A stretch of 36,282 nucleotides of DNA from a virus. The stretch covers positions 1-36,282 of IMG/VR virus record IMGVR_UViG_3300004805_000019; one strand, written 5' to 3'. The notes under the pieces were generated by a model. The model did not search any database, was not told the DNA's origin, and saw nothing but the letters and a program-made list of their open reading frames with translations. Below, one piece after another: positions 7,668 through 15,971 of this stretch. Made by a program: the position numbers and the translations under genes. Numbering within the stretch: the first letter of the stretch is position 1; every line of letters starts with the position of its first letter.

Positions 7668-10502
7668 CTATAGTGCTGTGGTAATAAAGGGATTTACAAT
7701 AGCAGGATTCCTGTATTCTTCGAAAACGGTTCTCAGATCGCTAGCAAAAGATCCAGTTATGAATAAATCAGAAGCTGGTGAGTTTAAATCAAGGGTATTA
7801 AACTGGTTTAAGCTATTAGCGGCTTCTACAATACCACCAAACTCATCCGCTGCTAGCTTTGCAGCTTCTGTCTTAGAAGCTGCGTTTTCTGCATTGAGTT
7901 GAGAAAGAATTTTATTGGTAACAGATGAAGGAACATTAACTGGGTCAACAATCTTACTTCCAGACATAGTAGTCACAAAGTGTTCTCCTGTAATAGAATG
8001 TTCAATTTTTTCAACGAAATATACACCAGATGTCAGTGCATTTAACTCCTGCGTTACAGAACCGTCATCATGCTCAACCGGATAATATGAAAATAATTCA
8101 AAACACCCTGGTCCTAACCTTATTAGATTTGGATCACCTAAAATTGTTATCTTTGCTTGCGTTGGATAGCGTAAAAAATTAGCTACTCTGGTTTTAATAG
8201 CATAGGAAGAACTTTGAGCTGGAGTAGCATCTGCTTCTGGTCTAGTTTTAGCCTCTGCACTAGTTTTAGCACTGTCATATAAGGATAATGCACCCTTGCC
8301 GCCAAGAGCAAGGGAACCATTAAATCGTCTACTTCTAAATATAGACATGGCAGTTGTTTTAATCTTAGTCTCTGCGTTGTTAATACGCTCTTCTTGCTGC
8401 TTTTGCAAAGCGGGATCAAAAGTTAAATCTGCTTTAGTCTTAACTGTAGTTTTTCCGGCAGACTTCGCTTTATACTTTTGGGGTGCTGCCAATTGACCAA
8501 AGCGCTCTCCTATAACACCATATGCCATGTTTTCATTCGCAGATTGAGACAGGGCCACGATTAAGCTGCTGTGTGTTACAGCTAAACTTATTACCTCGCC
8601 AAATAACTTGGGTATATTAGAGCCCGTATTACCTATTGCAGTTTGAAAGACATTTTGTCCGGAACCATAAAAATATGGTAGGGCAGAGGCACCAGGGCCA
8701 TATTGTACCGGCAAATCCGCTAAAAATATATCATAGTCATCTAAAATATCAGGCAAAAGAAAAAATGCGCCATCCTCATATGGGATATTATCAGAATAAT
8801 AACGACTTCCAGAGGTTTGCCAAGTTCCTGGTATATTAGGAATCCAGAATAAAATGCTTTTTGTAGATAGCCTAGAGGTAGCAGCTTTTAATTGTGACAT
8901 TAAAATATCTTGTACCATGGAGTTACCCATACCCGCAACAATAATAGGGCTTAAATTACTATCACTTTGTTTTAATGCGTCTATATCTTCTTTTGTTAAT
9001 ATATCCCCTAAAGTTTTAACTAGTTTTAAATCGTTAGCTAAAGAGCCTAACTCTGTCATCGCTTTATTTGAGTCTGTTTCATCTGCAGTAGCGTCTTCGT
9101 TCTTATGTGGATACCATTTACATCTACACAAAGAGGCTAATTCCTGAGCCACGGTAAAGAAGTTCTTACCATTTATACTTATAGCACCGCTTTTACCTGT
9201 AGCAAAAAAGGTTTGCCCAGTAGTGTTAGTTGCCCCCGTACCGACAACGCCCTTTTGAACTGAAGCAGACTCTGATGGAACTGTTTGCTGGGCAGTTAAT
9301 TGGTCGGCAGTCTTTGGTTTTACCTCACCAACTTTTTGAAATAATATTTGAACCTCTTCTGCGTTTAGTTTCCATCCTCCCTCTAGACCAGCCCTTTTAA
9401 ATACAGGCTGAAGCTTTAAAAATATTGCCTGAAGTTGGTCTGCATTTAGTTGCCACCCTTGCAAACCAAGATCTTCTAGTTGTGTTCTAATATTAGCTAT
9501 AAGTGCTGCTTCTAGTAGCGGAGGAGTTGAAGAGGCAGGGGATGGAGAAGCAGGAGTTGAGGTATCGTTAGGATTTGGAGCTGTTTGTTGTGCTGATGAA
9601 TAAAGACTTGTATTATTTTGATCAAAATAAAATAAATCATCTAATGTAAATAGTCTAGCGTGTAAAATACCTTCTAATATAGCTCGTAACTGCTGTTGCG
9701 GATAATCTGATAATAGAACTATACTATCTGTACTATGCTCTAATATCATAGTGCCTAATTCTTGTAAAGCAAACGTAAACGTTGTACCGGCAGTCCCTGG
9801 ATCAGTCATTGATATGTTAGTGACTAAAAGATTTAATACCGGGGACATAGATTTAGATATAGTTGACATTTCTGTACTGTCTGAAAAAGCCCAGCCAAAC
9901 TTTAATGTCATAGTTGGTAAACCACCTGTAGCAAAGCCACTTGTTGGATCAACTCCACTATCTTTACCGCCACTCATGCCTCCGATACCGATAGGTCCGA
10001 CAGCATCTAAAATCTCCCTGGGATTTTTTGTAAATAGGGTCATAGATCCCCGTATACTTTTTTCAACCCCGCCTAAAGGAAGAGACAGTTTAAAATCTTT
10101 AAAATTCATCCTGGCATTTACATATTTTTTCTGATCTATGTTCCACTTTTTAGGATATATTTGAACATTGTTTATTGATATTTCAACTAAGGGAGTTCTT
10201 ATATTAAACGAAGGTAAAAATTTATTATTACCTTTACCGCTTTTTCCTACACCGCCCACATCAACGGCATCTCCACCTTGGCCCTTAAGTTGCGATATAA
10301 TAGCTTCTTTAGAATCACTATCCAAAAGACCAACTAATAGGTCGGTCACTGCTTTTATTGTATTGTCTCTTTTTTGCCCAGGAGTCAAACTTGAACCAGA
10401 ACCTACGCCAGTACCAGTAGCAGATAAATCCTTCTGTAAATTATTAATTAATACGGGATCTATTATTGTATTGGGCTGTACTACCATCGACTCTGTTGTC
10501 AT
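7668..10502 (-). CDS. Baseplate hub protein (gp27/gpD-like) with extra domains
   Basis: A 944-residue protein placed after the tube-initiator-like gene and before the tape measure, the position of the hub/spike gene in contractile systems. Residues 100-260 contain beta-rich segments (a Val-Glu-Ile-Ser-Ile strand, then Leu-Lys-Phe-Gly-Trp). The C-terminal third has a hub-like layout: a Leu-Gly-Asp-Pro-Asn-Leu-Ile-Arg-Leu-Gly-Pro-Gly-Cys segment followed by Gly-Val-Tyr-Phe-Val-Glu-Lys-Ile-Glu-His-Ser-Ile, which matches the ring-forming domain of gp27/gpD-type hubs. Between them, after a Pro/Ser/Thr linker, two similar helical units (Gly-Trp-Gln-Leu-Asn-Ala and Gly-Trp-Lys-Leu-Asn-Ala) occupy about residues 330-395. 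I see no lysozyme motif. Start: ATG after a weak GGAAA site, 3 bases from the upstream stop. Confidence 0.62.
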   Translation of the reverse strand: MTTESMVVQPNTIIDPVLINNLQKDLSATGTGVGSGSSLTPGQKRDNTIKAVTDLLVGLLDSDSKEAIISQLKGQGGDAVDVGGVGKSGKGNNKFLPSFNIRTPLVEISINNVQIYPKKWNIDQKKYVNARMNFKDFKLSLPLGGVEKSIRGSMTLFTKNPREILDAVGPIGIGGMSGGKDSGVDPTSGFATGGLPTMTLKFGWAFSDSTEMSTISKSMSPVLNLLVTNISMTDPGTAGTTFTFALQELGTMILEHSTDSIVLLSDYPQQQLRAILEGILHARLFTLDDLFYFDQNNTSLYSSAQQTAPNPNDTSTPASPSPASSTPPLLEAALIANIRTQLEDLGLQGWQLNADQLQAIFLKLQPVFKRAGLEGGWKLNAEEVQILFQKVGEVKPKTADQLTAQQTVPSESASVQKGVVGTGATNTTGQTFFATGKSGAISINGKNFFTVAQELASLCRCKWYPHKNEDATADETDSNKAMTELGSLANDLKLVKTLGDILTKEDIDALKQSDSNLSPIIVAGMGNSMVQDILMSQLKAATSRLSTKSILFWIPNIPGTWQTSGSRYYSDNIPYEDGAFFLLPDILDDYDIFLADLPVQYGPGASALPYFYGSGQNVFQTAIGNTGSNIPKLFGEVISLAVTHSSLIVALSQSANENMAYGVIGERFGQLAAPQKYKAKSAGKTTVKTKADLTFDPALQKQQEERINNAETKIKTTAMSIFRSRRFNGSLALGGKGALSLYDSAKTSAEAKTRPEADATPAQSSSYAIKTRVANFLRYPTQAKITILGDPNLIRLGPGCFELFSYYPVEHDDGSVTQELNALTSGVYFVEKIEHSITGEHFVTTMSGSKIVDPVNVPSSVTNKILSQLNAENAASKTEAAKLAADEFGGIVEAANSLNQFNTLDLNSPASDLFITGSFASDLRTVFEEYRNPAIVNPFITTAL

Positions 10503-10505
10503 AAG

Positions 10506-12395
10506 CTATATTTTTCCAAAAGAATTTAAAGGACTAAAACCGCTTGTTACAGATGGACTAGCGGGTGCTGTTAGGCTACTAAGATTAGAAGCACTTACTA
10601 AGCCACTATTGGGCATAGGTATTTGAGTATTAATAAAATTAGAAAGCTCTGTTGAACTAGCACTAGCCATAAGGGAATCAATAGAATTAGAAATAACTCC
10701 CTGATCAGACCCTCTATTTACAGCATTAGCGTTAGAGTAAGCAGTTGAATTATTAGCAGCCGTAGCAAAAGCAAGGTTAGAACGTACTTGCCTAGCTATT
10801 TGGCCGCCGCTATATGTATATTGAGTAGAAGTTGATACTTGATATAAACCAGTGTTCTCTTTAACCGGGCCACTTTGCCCTATGCCTTGTCTTTGGTTGA
10901 AAGCGGCTAGTATATTCTCTTGATCGCCATCATTTAAAGGATCGCTATTGTTGCTCGTAGTTAAAATTACCTGTTCCGCATATTTTACTTCGTTGTCTTT
11001 ACCAACAACAGTAAACTGGAAAGTGGCTTCGAAATAATATGGAGCATGCGAAGGTATATTACTAGAAGAAAGCCCCATTTGAACCGATTCTGCTTCGGCA
11101 CCGCCGCCTGCCCCAGCCGCATCTGCAGAACTCACATTAACTTTCCAAGGGCCCGTATATTTTATACTTATGTTAGTTACAATACATCTAAGCTGTTTCC
11201 ACTCGCCAATAAAAACAGTAACTGGTGATGGCATATAGTTAGCTTCAGAGGGAGTTACTAATGACATTATATAGTCAGATAATTTTAAAAGCTGCCCATG
11301 CGCTTCCATAGTTTCTGTATAAAATTTTCCAACTAAGTTAAATGTTGTAGGACTGCTATTTTGATAGGTAAAAACTGGTTCTGGTCTACCTAAAAAGTTA
11401 GTGGGACTCCAATTAGCACTTTTACTAAAAGAAATATCATCTGGAGTACTATCAAAAATTATATAAATTGGTAATGGAACATTTGAAGAACCTGCTGCTG
11501 TACCTAGATTATATTTAAAGTCTGTTTTAATAATTATAGGTATAAAAGATCTTCTAGTACTAGAAGATTTAATAATAGACATTTTCTGTGCTTGTATTGG
11601 ATTTTTATTTCCCAATTTGTAGTCTAAAGAAGCGTCTACTATTATACTACCAACGTCTATAGTTTTATTTTGTTTTACTGCTGCAAGAACGTTAGGATCT
11701 ACAGTAGCTGTAGAGTCAGCCTTGCTTTGATTCATGTCAGCTATAAGTGATGGAGTTTCTAAAGAGGTTTGTTGTGTTATTGACGTTTGTGCTGGGGAAC
11801 TGCCTCCAGTAATAGCACTTGCTAAGACGCTTGTTGGTGCTTTAGATACTGGTGGTACCGCCACAGCGCTTGTAGAATTTGCAGTACTAGTTTGAGTCTC
11901 ATTAGTGGTTGGCTCAGGAATTGTTGTATCGGGAGGAGTTGATCCGCCAGGAGCTGCGGCAGGAACTGTAATTATTTCAGTGTTTCTAGTGGCAATAGGA
12001 GTGAGAGTATCACTTGTAGCTGTCGCTGTTGCGGTAGCTGTAATGGGAGTAGAGGAAATAGGGGCTGCGGCGGCGACTTTGGCTGCTTCTGCGTCTGCAG
12101 CGGCTTTGTTTATTATATCTTCCAATGCTCTAGTTTTAGCTTCAAGATCAGCTTTAGCTATATTTTTGGCGGCAACGGCAGTTTCTTGGGCTTGTTCGAG
12201 AGCTTTGTATTCAGGGCTACCTACTACAAAGGCAGTATTCATTACGGCCAAAACTGCGGCTACCGCTATACTATTAGCTTCAGAGTATGCTTTTTGGGCA
12301 TCTACTAAGTCTTGCTTAGCTTGAGCAAGCGCAAGTCCAGAAGAGGCAGATAGGTTAGTAACGTTGACGCTTGAAGAACTGTCAGTTGGTGGCAT
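10506..12395 (-). CDS. Baseplate/tube-initiator protein with contractile-injection-system tube-like domain
   Basis: I place the start at 12395 (Met-Pro-Pro-Thr-Asp), which has TAGGAATACC just upstream, giving 629 residues; the frame itself stays open to 12446 through sequence with no ribosome binding site. The N-terminal 110 residues are an Ala/Lys/Glu-rich helix. A low-complexity Ser/Thr/Pro/Ala linker follows to about residue 240. Then comes a beta domain containing Phe-Ser-Lys-Ser-Ala-Asn-Trp followed by Pro-x-Pro-Val-Phe-x-Tyr and Thr-Phe-Asn-Leu-Val-Gly-Lys-Phe-Tyr-Thr-Glu. These resemble the CIS_tube/LysM-type baseplate proteins (T4 gp53/gp54 position, Afp7/Pvc7 in injection systems). 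The order tube, sheath, this gene, hub supports it. The C-terminal 130 residues are Ser/Asn/Ala-rich. Confidence 0.58.
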   Translation of the reverse strand: MPPTDSSSSVNVTNLSASSGLALAQAKQDLVDAQKAYSEANSIAVAAVLAVMNTAFVVGSPEYKALEQAQETAVAAKNIAKADLEAKTRALEDIINKAAADAEAAKVAAAAPISSTPITATATATATSDTLTPIATRNTEIITVPAAAPGGSTPPDTTIPEPTTNETQTSTANSTSAVAVPPVSKAPTSVLASAITGGSSPAQTSITQQTSLETPSLIADMNQSKADSTATVDPNVLAAVKQNKTIDVGSIIVDASLDYKLGNKNPIQAQKMSIIKSSSTRRSFIPIIIKTDFKYNLGTAAGSSNVPLPIYIIFDSTPDDISFSKSANWSPTNFLGRPEPVFTYQNSSPTTFNLVGKFYTETMEAHGQLLKLSDYIMSLVTPSEANYMPSPVTVFIGEWKQLRCIVTNISIKYTGPWKVNVSSADAAGAGGGAEAESVQMGLSSSNIPSHAPYYFEATFQFTVVGKDNEVKYAEQVILTTSNNSDPLNDGDQENILAAFNQRQGIGQSGPVKENTGLYQVSTSTQYTYSGGQIARQVRSNLAFATAANNSTAYSNANAVNRGSDQGVISNSIDSLMASASSTELSNFINTQIPMPNSGLVSASNLSSLTAPASPSVTSGFSPLNSFGKI

Positions 12396-12420
12396 TGGTA
12401 TTCCTATATACTTAATTTCT

Positions 12421-12450
12421 AAAATAAAACAGGCTTGCAAAAGCAAGCCC
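12421..12450 (-). terminator. Rho-independent terminator after tail sheath gene
   Basis: A 7-bp GC-rich stem (GGCTTGC with GCAAGCC, plus-strand 12432-12438 and 12443-12449) has a 4-base loop. On the minus strand it is followed by a T-rich tract (TGTTTTATTTT). It lies 28 bases past the sheath stop and before the start of the next gene at 12395, so it should reduce read-through from capsid/tube/sheath transcripts into the baseplate genes. Confidence 0.75.
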
Positions 12451-12477
12451 GGTTTACTTAAAACTTAGCTAATTGTC

Positions 12478-15255
12478 TTATGAATTAGCAATGCTAATAC
12501 CCTGTCCCTGAGGAAGAATATTGAAGACTTCAATAATGACTTCAGCGGTTTTCGTTGGGACAACGGAAATGACCATCTGTAGTTGATTATTTTCTAATAC
12601 CTGGCTAGTATTGATGTCAGGACCAACGTCTACTGTGAAGCTTCTGATGGCACCTTGATTAAGGCGTTGTGTAAGCGTAGACTCTGCGAGCTGCTTTAAA
12701 CGAAGTGCAGTAATTGCATCCCCAGGCTCGAACTCAAAGTACTTAGAAGCTGTGGAAATAACCTTACGAAGGTTTAAGAACAGTCTACGAACATTTACAC
12801 GGTTGAGAGCGGTTGTCAGAGACTGTAAAGTCATTTGACCACGGATATAAATACCGTAACCAGCTTCTGTGTAAATGGGATTAACCTGTGCTAGAGCTAA
12901 AGCATCTCTATCGCCTTGGTTTAAGACTCTCTCGGTAGCTAAAGCAGTTAATAGGTTGCCTCTATTACGACCAGCTGGGGCGGTATAAACAGCTCCAACA
13001 CTATCGTTATAAGCATACTGAGCAGCTACCATACCACTGGGAGGAACAAAGATCTTTATTTTATTGACGGTATCGTCAATTTGTACCCAAGGGTAATATA
13101 GAGCAGCGTAATTACTACCAGACATCAGAATGTTATTTCTGTACTTAATGGCTTCTCGGACACTTAAACCAAAGGGAGTATCCAAAATGCACATGCAATC
13201 ACCACGAAGAGTAGCGCAAAGATCGATCATGTACTTAGCTACGTCTGGATCGGCTGACCAACCTGGAGCAACAAGTAAGTTAATGTCAAGAGCTTCGGCA
13301 TCAGCTACACTATAGATACCAGTCTTACTGGCTTGATCACCAATAATGTCGTACTTAGAGATAGCGCTTCCAGCAAAACCACCTTGTAAGAAGGCAGAGA
13401 ACGATGGTACTCTAGTTGAACCAGACATCTTATTAAGAGTACCAGAAACTGCACCTGTGCCAGCAAGGTCTGAGAATAGGGCGAAGGAAGGTGTTAACCA
13501 ATCACCAGCTGATACTGGAGTACCAGTAAAGTAATTAGACTGAAGTAGTGCAAGGTCTTCGCTGGCGTAATCTACTCTTAAAGTTACATAAGCAGAATTG
13601 GCACTAATAGTAGATTGTAATGTTTGTATTGTACCAGTGTACTTCTCTATTAAAGCGAAATCGCTCTGATTAGTGCTAGAAGTAGAAATTGTTAATCCAG
13701 TATTTCTTAAGAACAGAGAAACATCGTATAACTGTTCATTATTAGAATCAACACTACTGGAGTTTAGTCCAACAGTTACAGCAACATTAGACAGATCTGT
13801 TTGACCTTTTGAAGAGAACTTCATCAAGGTTGGAATAGTAGAAGAACCAGCGGTTGAAGTAACCCAAGTAGGTCTGAAAAGGTTTAAATCAAAGGTTCCA
13901 GAAATGCTCATGTTGGAAGCCACTAATGTTGCATGGACACCAGTATAAGAGAAAAGACCAGAAGCGCCTAAAGTTATTGCTGCTAAAACAACGGTTACAC
14001 CGTCAGTCTGTACTGCAGCTGACTTAAAGCCCTGAGAAACTCCTGTAGTGGCGTTATAAGAACCGACACCAGTAATACCGGCTAGAGAAGTGGAACCACA
14101 AAGAACATTGGCAGCTAGTAGATTAGTTTTTCCAGCTAAGCCAGCTGCACCTAGTCTGAAGGCATCAACTAAAGTATTTAAAATAGCTGCAATCAGAGTA
14201 GCATTCTTAGCAGCATTTGGAGCAGAAATGGTTGTTCCATCTGTGTAGAGAGGGACATTAATAACCACACTGTATGCAGCAACTCCACTGACTTCACCCG
14301 AAGTGTTGTTTGCAGTAACGAGAGTTTCTAGAGTAACTAATGGAGCAGAAACTAAAGCGGCTAGAACAACGTCACTTGCGGCAACAGTAGAGCCAGCAGA
14401 TGTAGCAGGGAAAGCAAGAGTTACAGTACCAGCAGTGGCACCATTAGTGGCACCAATTACAGCCAAAGAAGGAATAGCAACAGTTGGAACTAGTGCTCTT
14501 ACTTGAGAGGTTAAACTACCGGTAGCTGGGGTTAAAATGGGAGAGTTGAATGGGTTAAACTTAGAAGCATCAACAGTTAGTGATAAACTAGTATCAACAA
14601 CTTTAGTTGTTAAGTTAGTAATTGGAACGGGAGTTCCTTTACCAGACCCTGTGAGCACATTAAAAGATCTACCAACAACGTAGGAATTTACCTTTGTCTT
14701 GTTAACAGAATCGGCATGTATGAAGCTGTTTAAGTCTGCACCAAGCTTTGGGCCGCCAGCGGTAGTATAGATAGGTGCTATTCCACTAGAATCTGTAAAA
14801 TCAAAGTTTTTTAGTGTTACAGAAGTATCTGCAGCGGCTAAAATTACTAACTTATTAGCGCCAGTAGCGGCAGCATTGTTAGAAATTGTAAAGGTGGCAG
14901 AACTATCTGTATTGGAAGCTAAGGTCCAAATACCAGCATACGGAGTAGCTGTAGCTGGAACTGGAACAGTTAATTTGGCAGTAGCAGAATCTGAGGGAGA
15001 TACTCTAGTTACATATAATTGGTGACCCTGTTCTAAATAAGAAAGAGCGGCATACCCCAAGTAATGATTTGGGCTGGGTTGACCAAAAAGATTAACGTAT
15101 TGAGAAGCAGACGTTACTAGTGTGGGTGTTTGCGAGGGACCAATATCAGACGTTCCTACCATAGCAACTAAAGTTGTAGATAGATTAGAAACATACTGAG
15201 ATAAGTCCTTTTCTACGGTGTATACACCAGGTGAAATATATTGTGGCATTGTCAT
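12478..15255 (-). CDS. Tail sheath protein (T4 gp18-like)
   Basis: The sheath subunit polymerises around the tail tube and contracts to drive it through the host envelope. The N-terminus (Tyr-Ile-Ser-Pro-Gly-Val-Tyr-Thr-Val-Glu-Lys-Asp near residue 5) is the classic sheath opening. The C-terminal 180 residues carry the conserved core: Gly-Arg-Asn-Arg-Gly, Asn-Arg-Val-Asn-Val-Arg-Arg-Leu, Phe-Glu-Pro-Gly-Asp, and a final polymerisation strand ending in an Ile-Glu-Val-Phe segment. At 925 residues it is well above the roughly 660 of T4 gp18. The surplus lies in a Ser/Thr/Ala/Val-rich middle (about residues 100-560), probably surface-exposed insertion domains. Two in-frame ATGs, 6 bases apart, follow AAGGATTA; either could be used. 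It lies 20 bases after the tail tube gene and ends at a terminator. Confidence 0.95.
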   Translation of the reverse strand: MTMPQYISPGVYTVEKDLSQYVSNLSTTLVAMVGTSDIGPSQTPTLVTSASQYVNLFGQPSPNHYLGYAALSYLEQGHQLYVTRVSPSDSATAKLTVPVPATATPYAGIWTLASNTDSSATFTISNNAAATGANKLVILAAADTSVTLKNFDFTDSSGIAPIYTTAGGPKLGADLNSFIHADSVNKTKVNSYVVGRSFNVLTGSGKGTPVPITNLTTKVVDTSLSLTVDASKFNPFNSPILTPATGSLTSQVRALVPTVAIPSLAVIGATNGATAGTVTLAFPATSAGSTVAASDVVLAALVSAPLVTLETLVTANNTSGEVSGVAAYSVVINVPLYTDGTTISAPNAAKNATLIAAILNTLVDAFRLGAAGLAGKTNLLAANVLCGSTSLAGITGVGSYNATTGVSQGFKSAAVQTDGVTVVLAAITLGASGLFSYTGVHATLVASNMSISGTFDLNLFRPTWVTSTAGSSTIPTLMKFSSKGQTDLSNVAVTVGLNSSSVDSNNEQLYDVSLFLRNTGLTISTSSTNQSDFALIEKYTGTIQTLQSTISANSAYVTLRVDYASEDLALLQSNYFTGTPVSAGDWLTPSFALFSDLAGTGAVSGTLNKMSGSTRVPSFSAFLQGGFAGSAISKYDIIGDQASKTGIYSVADAEALDINLLVAPGWSADPDVAKYMIDLCATLRGDCMCILDTPFGLSVREAIKYRNNILMSGSNYAALYYPWVQIDDTVNKIKIFVPPSGMVAAQYAYNDSVGAVYTAPAGRNRGNLLTALATERVLNQGDRDALALAQVNPIYTEAGYGIYIRGQMTLQSLTTALNRVNVRRLFLNLRKVISTASKYFEFEPGDAITALRLKQLAESTLTQRLNQGAIRSFTVDVGPDINTSQVLENNQLQMVISVVPTKTAEVIIEVFNILPQGQGISIANS

Positions 15256-15275
15256 TAATCCTTAAAAATTTTATA

Positions 15276-15770
15276 TTAGCTTAGAGTTAGTTTGGCCTGA
15301 TCGATGCGTAGCGTTGCTGTTATGTGTCTAACTTCAGTACCGTTCTTCCAATCCAATTGTCCATAAGCTAAGTCTAGAGGGAAAGCACCAATAAATAACC
15401 AAGTCTCTCTAATAGAGTGGTCCGGGCCGTATACTATTAATGTAACGTCTCTCTTGTACTCTGCTGGGTAACCCATGCGTGAGGTTCTCTGACTATAGAT
15501 TGAAGCATACCATTCTTTTAGAGCAAGAGAAGCATCGTTATCAACAAAGTCATAAAACTCTACTTTAACGGAATCATAGGTTACTTTTGAACCAGCAACA
15601 TAGAACTTTTCGTGCATTCTATCAATTGCAACTTCCTCTACTTTAATACCGGGGATAGCTACACTATAGCAAGTTAGCCTTAATTCGTTCTCTAGCAGAA
15701 GTTCGAAGCGGTTTCCTCTTTTTGGTTCGGCTAGATTGGTCGTCCAACCCATTTGCTTTTCTTCAGACAT
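15276..15770 (-). CDS. Tail tube protein (T4 gp19-like)
   Basis: A 164-residue protein with the length and pattern of T4 gp19-type tube subunits. An N-terminal Gly-Asn-Arg-Phe-Glu-Leu-Leu strand is followed by Cys-Tyr-Ser-Val-Ala-Ile-Pro-Gly-Ile, then Val-Lys-Val-Glu-Phe-Tyr-Asp-Phe-Val-Asp-Asn. Next come a Trp-Tyr-Ala-Ser-Ile-Tyr helix and a closing Thr-Ala-Thr-Leu-Arg-Ile-Asp strand. Tube subunits stack as hexameric rings inside the sheath. It sits directly upstream of the sheath gene (T4 has the reverse order) and behind a 200-base region holding the capsid terminator and a candidate promoter, so tube and sheath probably form their own late transcript. Ribosome binding site AAGGAATAAATTAT precedes the ATG. 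Confidence 0.93.
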   Translation of the reverse strand: MSEEKQMGWTTNLAEPKRGNRFELLLENELRLTCYSVAIPGIKVEEVAIDRMHEKFYVAGSKVTYDSVKVEFYDFVDNDASLALKEWYASIYSQRTSRMGYPAEYKRDVTLIVYGPDHSIRETWLFIGAFPLDLAYGQLDWKNGTEVRHITATLRIDQAKLTLS

Positions 15771-15840
15771 ATAATTTATTCCTTTTCAGCACTTTGCGTG
15801 TATTGTTGTTCATTGTACTACGGGTGTTTAATTTCTCTAC

Positions 15841-15852
15841 TATTTAATTATA
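15841..15852 (-). promoter_or_regulatory. Candidate late promoter of tail tube-sheath unit (TATAATTAAATA)
   Basis: On the minus strand this reads TATAATTAAATA, 70 bases before the tail tube ATG and inside the gap behind the capsid terminator. The same 12-mer with one difference (TATAATTAAGTA) lies 58 bases before the capsid gene. I do not see a convincing -35 element, which is compatible with a T4-like late promoter read by a dedicated sigma factor. The rest of the 15771-15971 gap is a leader and the terminator. Confidence 0.45.
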
Positions 15853-15914
15853 GCTTTACTATAAGTTTAACAGTATGCCATAATACATTTTGTTGGTGTA
15901 AACTTAATTCGGAC

Positions 15915-15951
15915 AAAAAAAATAGAGGGTTCTTTTTACGGAACCCTCTAT
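15915..15951 (-). terminator. Strong rho-independent terminator after major capsid gene
   Basis: A perfect 10-bp stem (TAGAGGGTTC at 15923-15932 with GAACCCTCTA at 15941-15950, extendable by one A-T pair) and an 8-base loop are followed on the minus strand by eight consecutive T (complement of the A run at 15915-15922). It begins about 20 bases past the capsid stop. It should insulate the very abundant capsid transcript from the tube-sheath unit. Confidence 0.9.
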
Positions 15952-15971
15952 CTCTTAAAAGCGGTACCAGA

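Noticed and set aside
10168-10626. 152-codon plus-strand open frame
   Set aside because: It is antisense to the hub and initiator genes, which have convincing protein features; no ribosome binding site or motif.
11905-12324. 139-codon plus-strand open frame rich in Ala and Val
   Set aside because: It mirrors the Ala/Thr/Ser-rich low-complexity region of the minus-strand baseplate gene and is a shadow.
15771-15971. Possible tRNA or small RNA in the gap after the capsid gene
   Set aside because: Only the terminator hairpin, a promoter-like motif and a leader are visible; no cloverleaf could be folded by eye.
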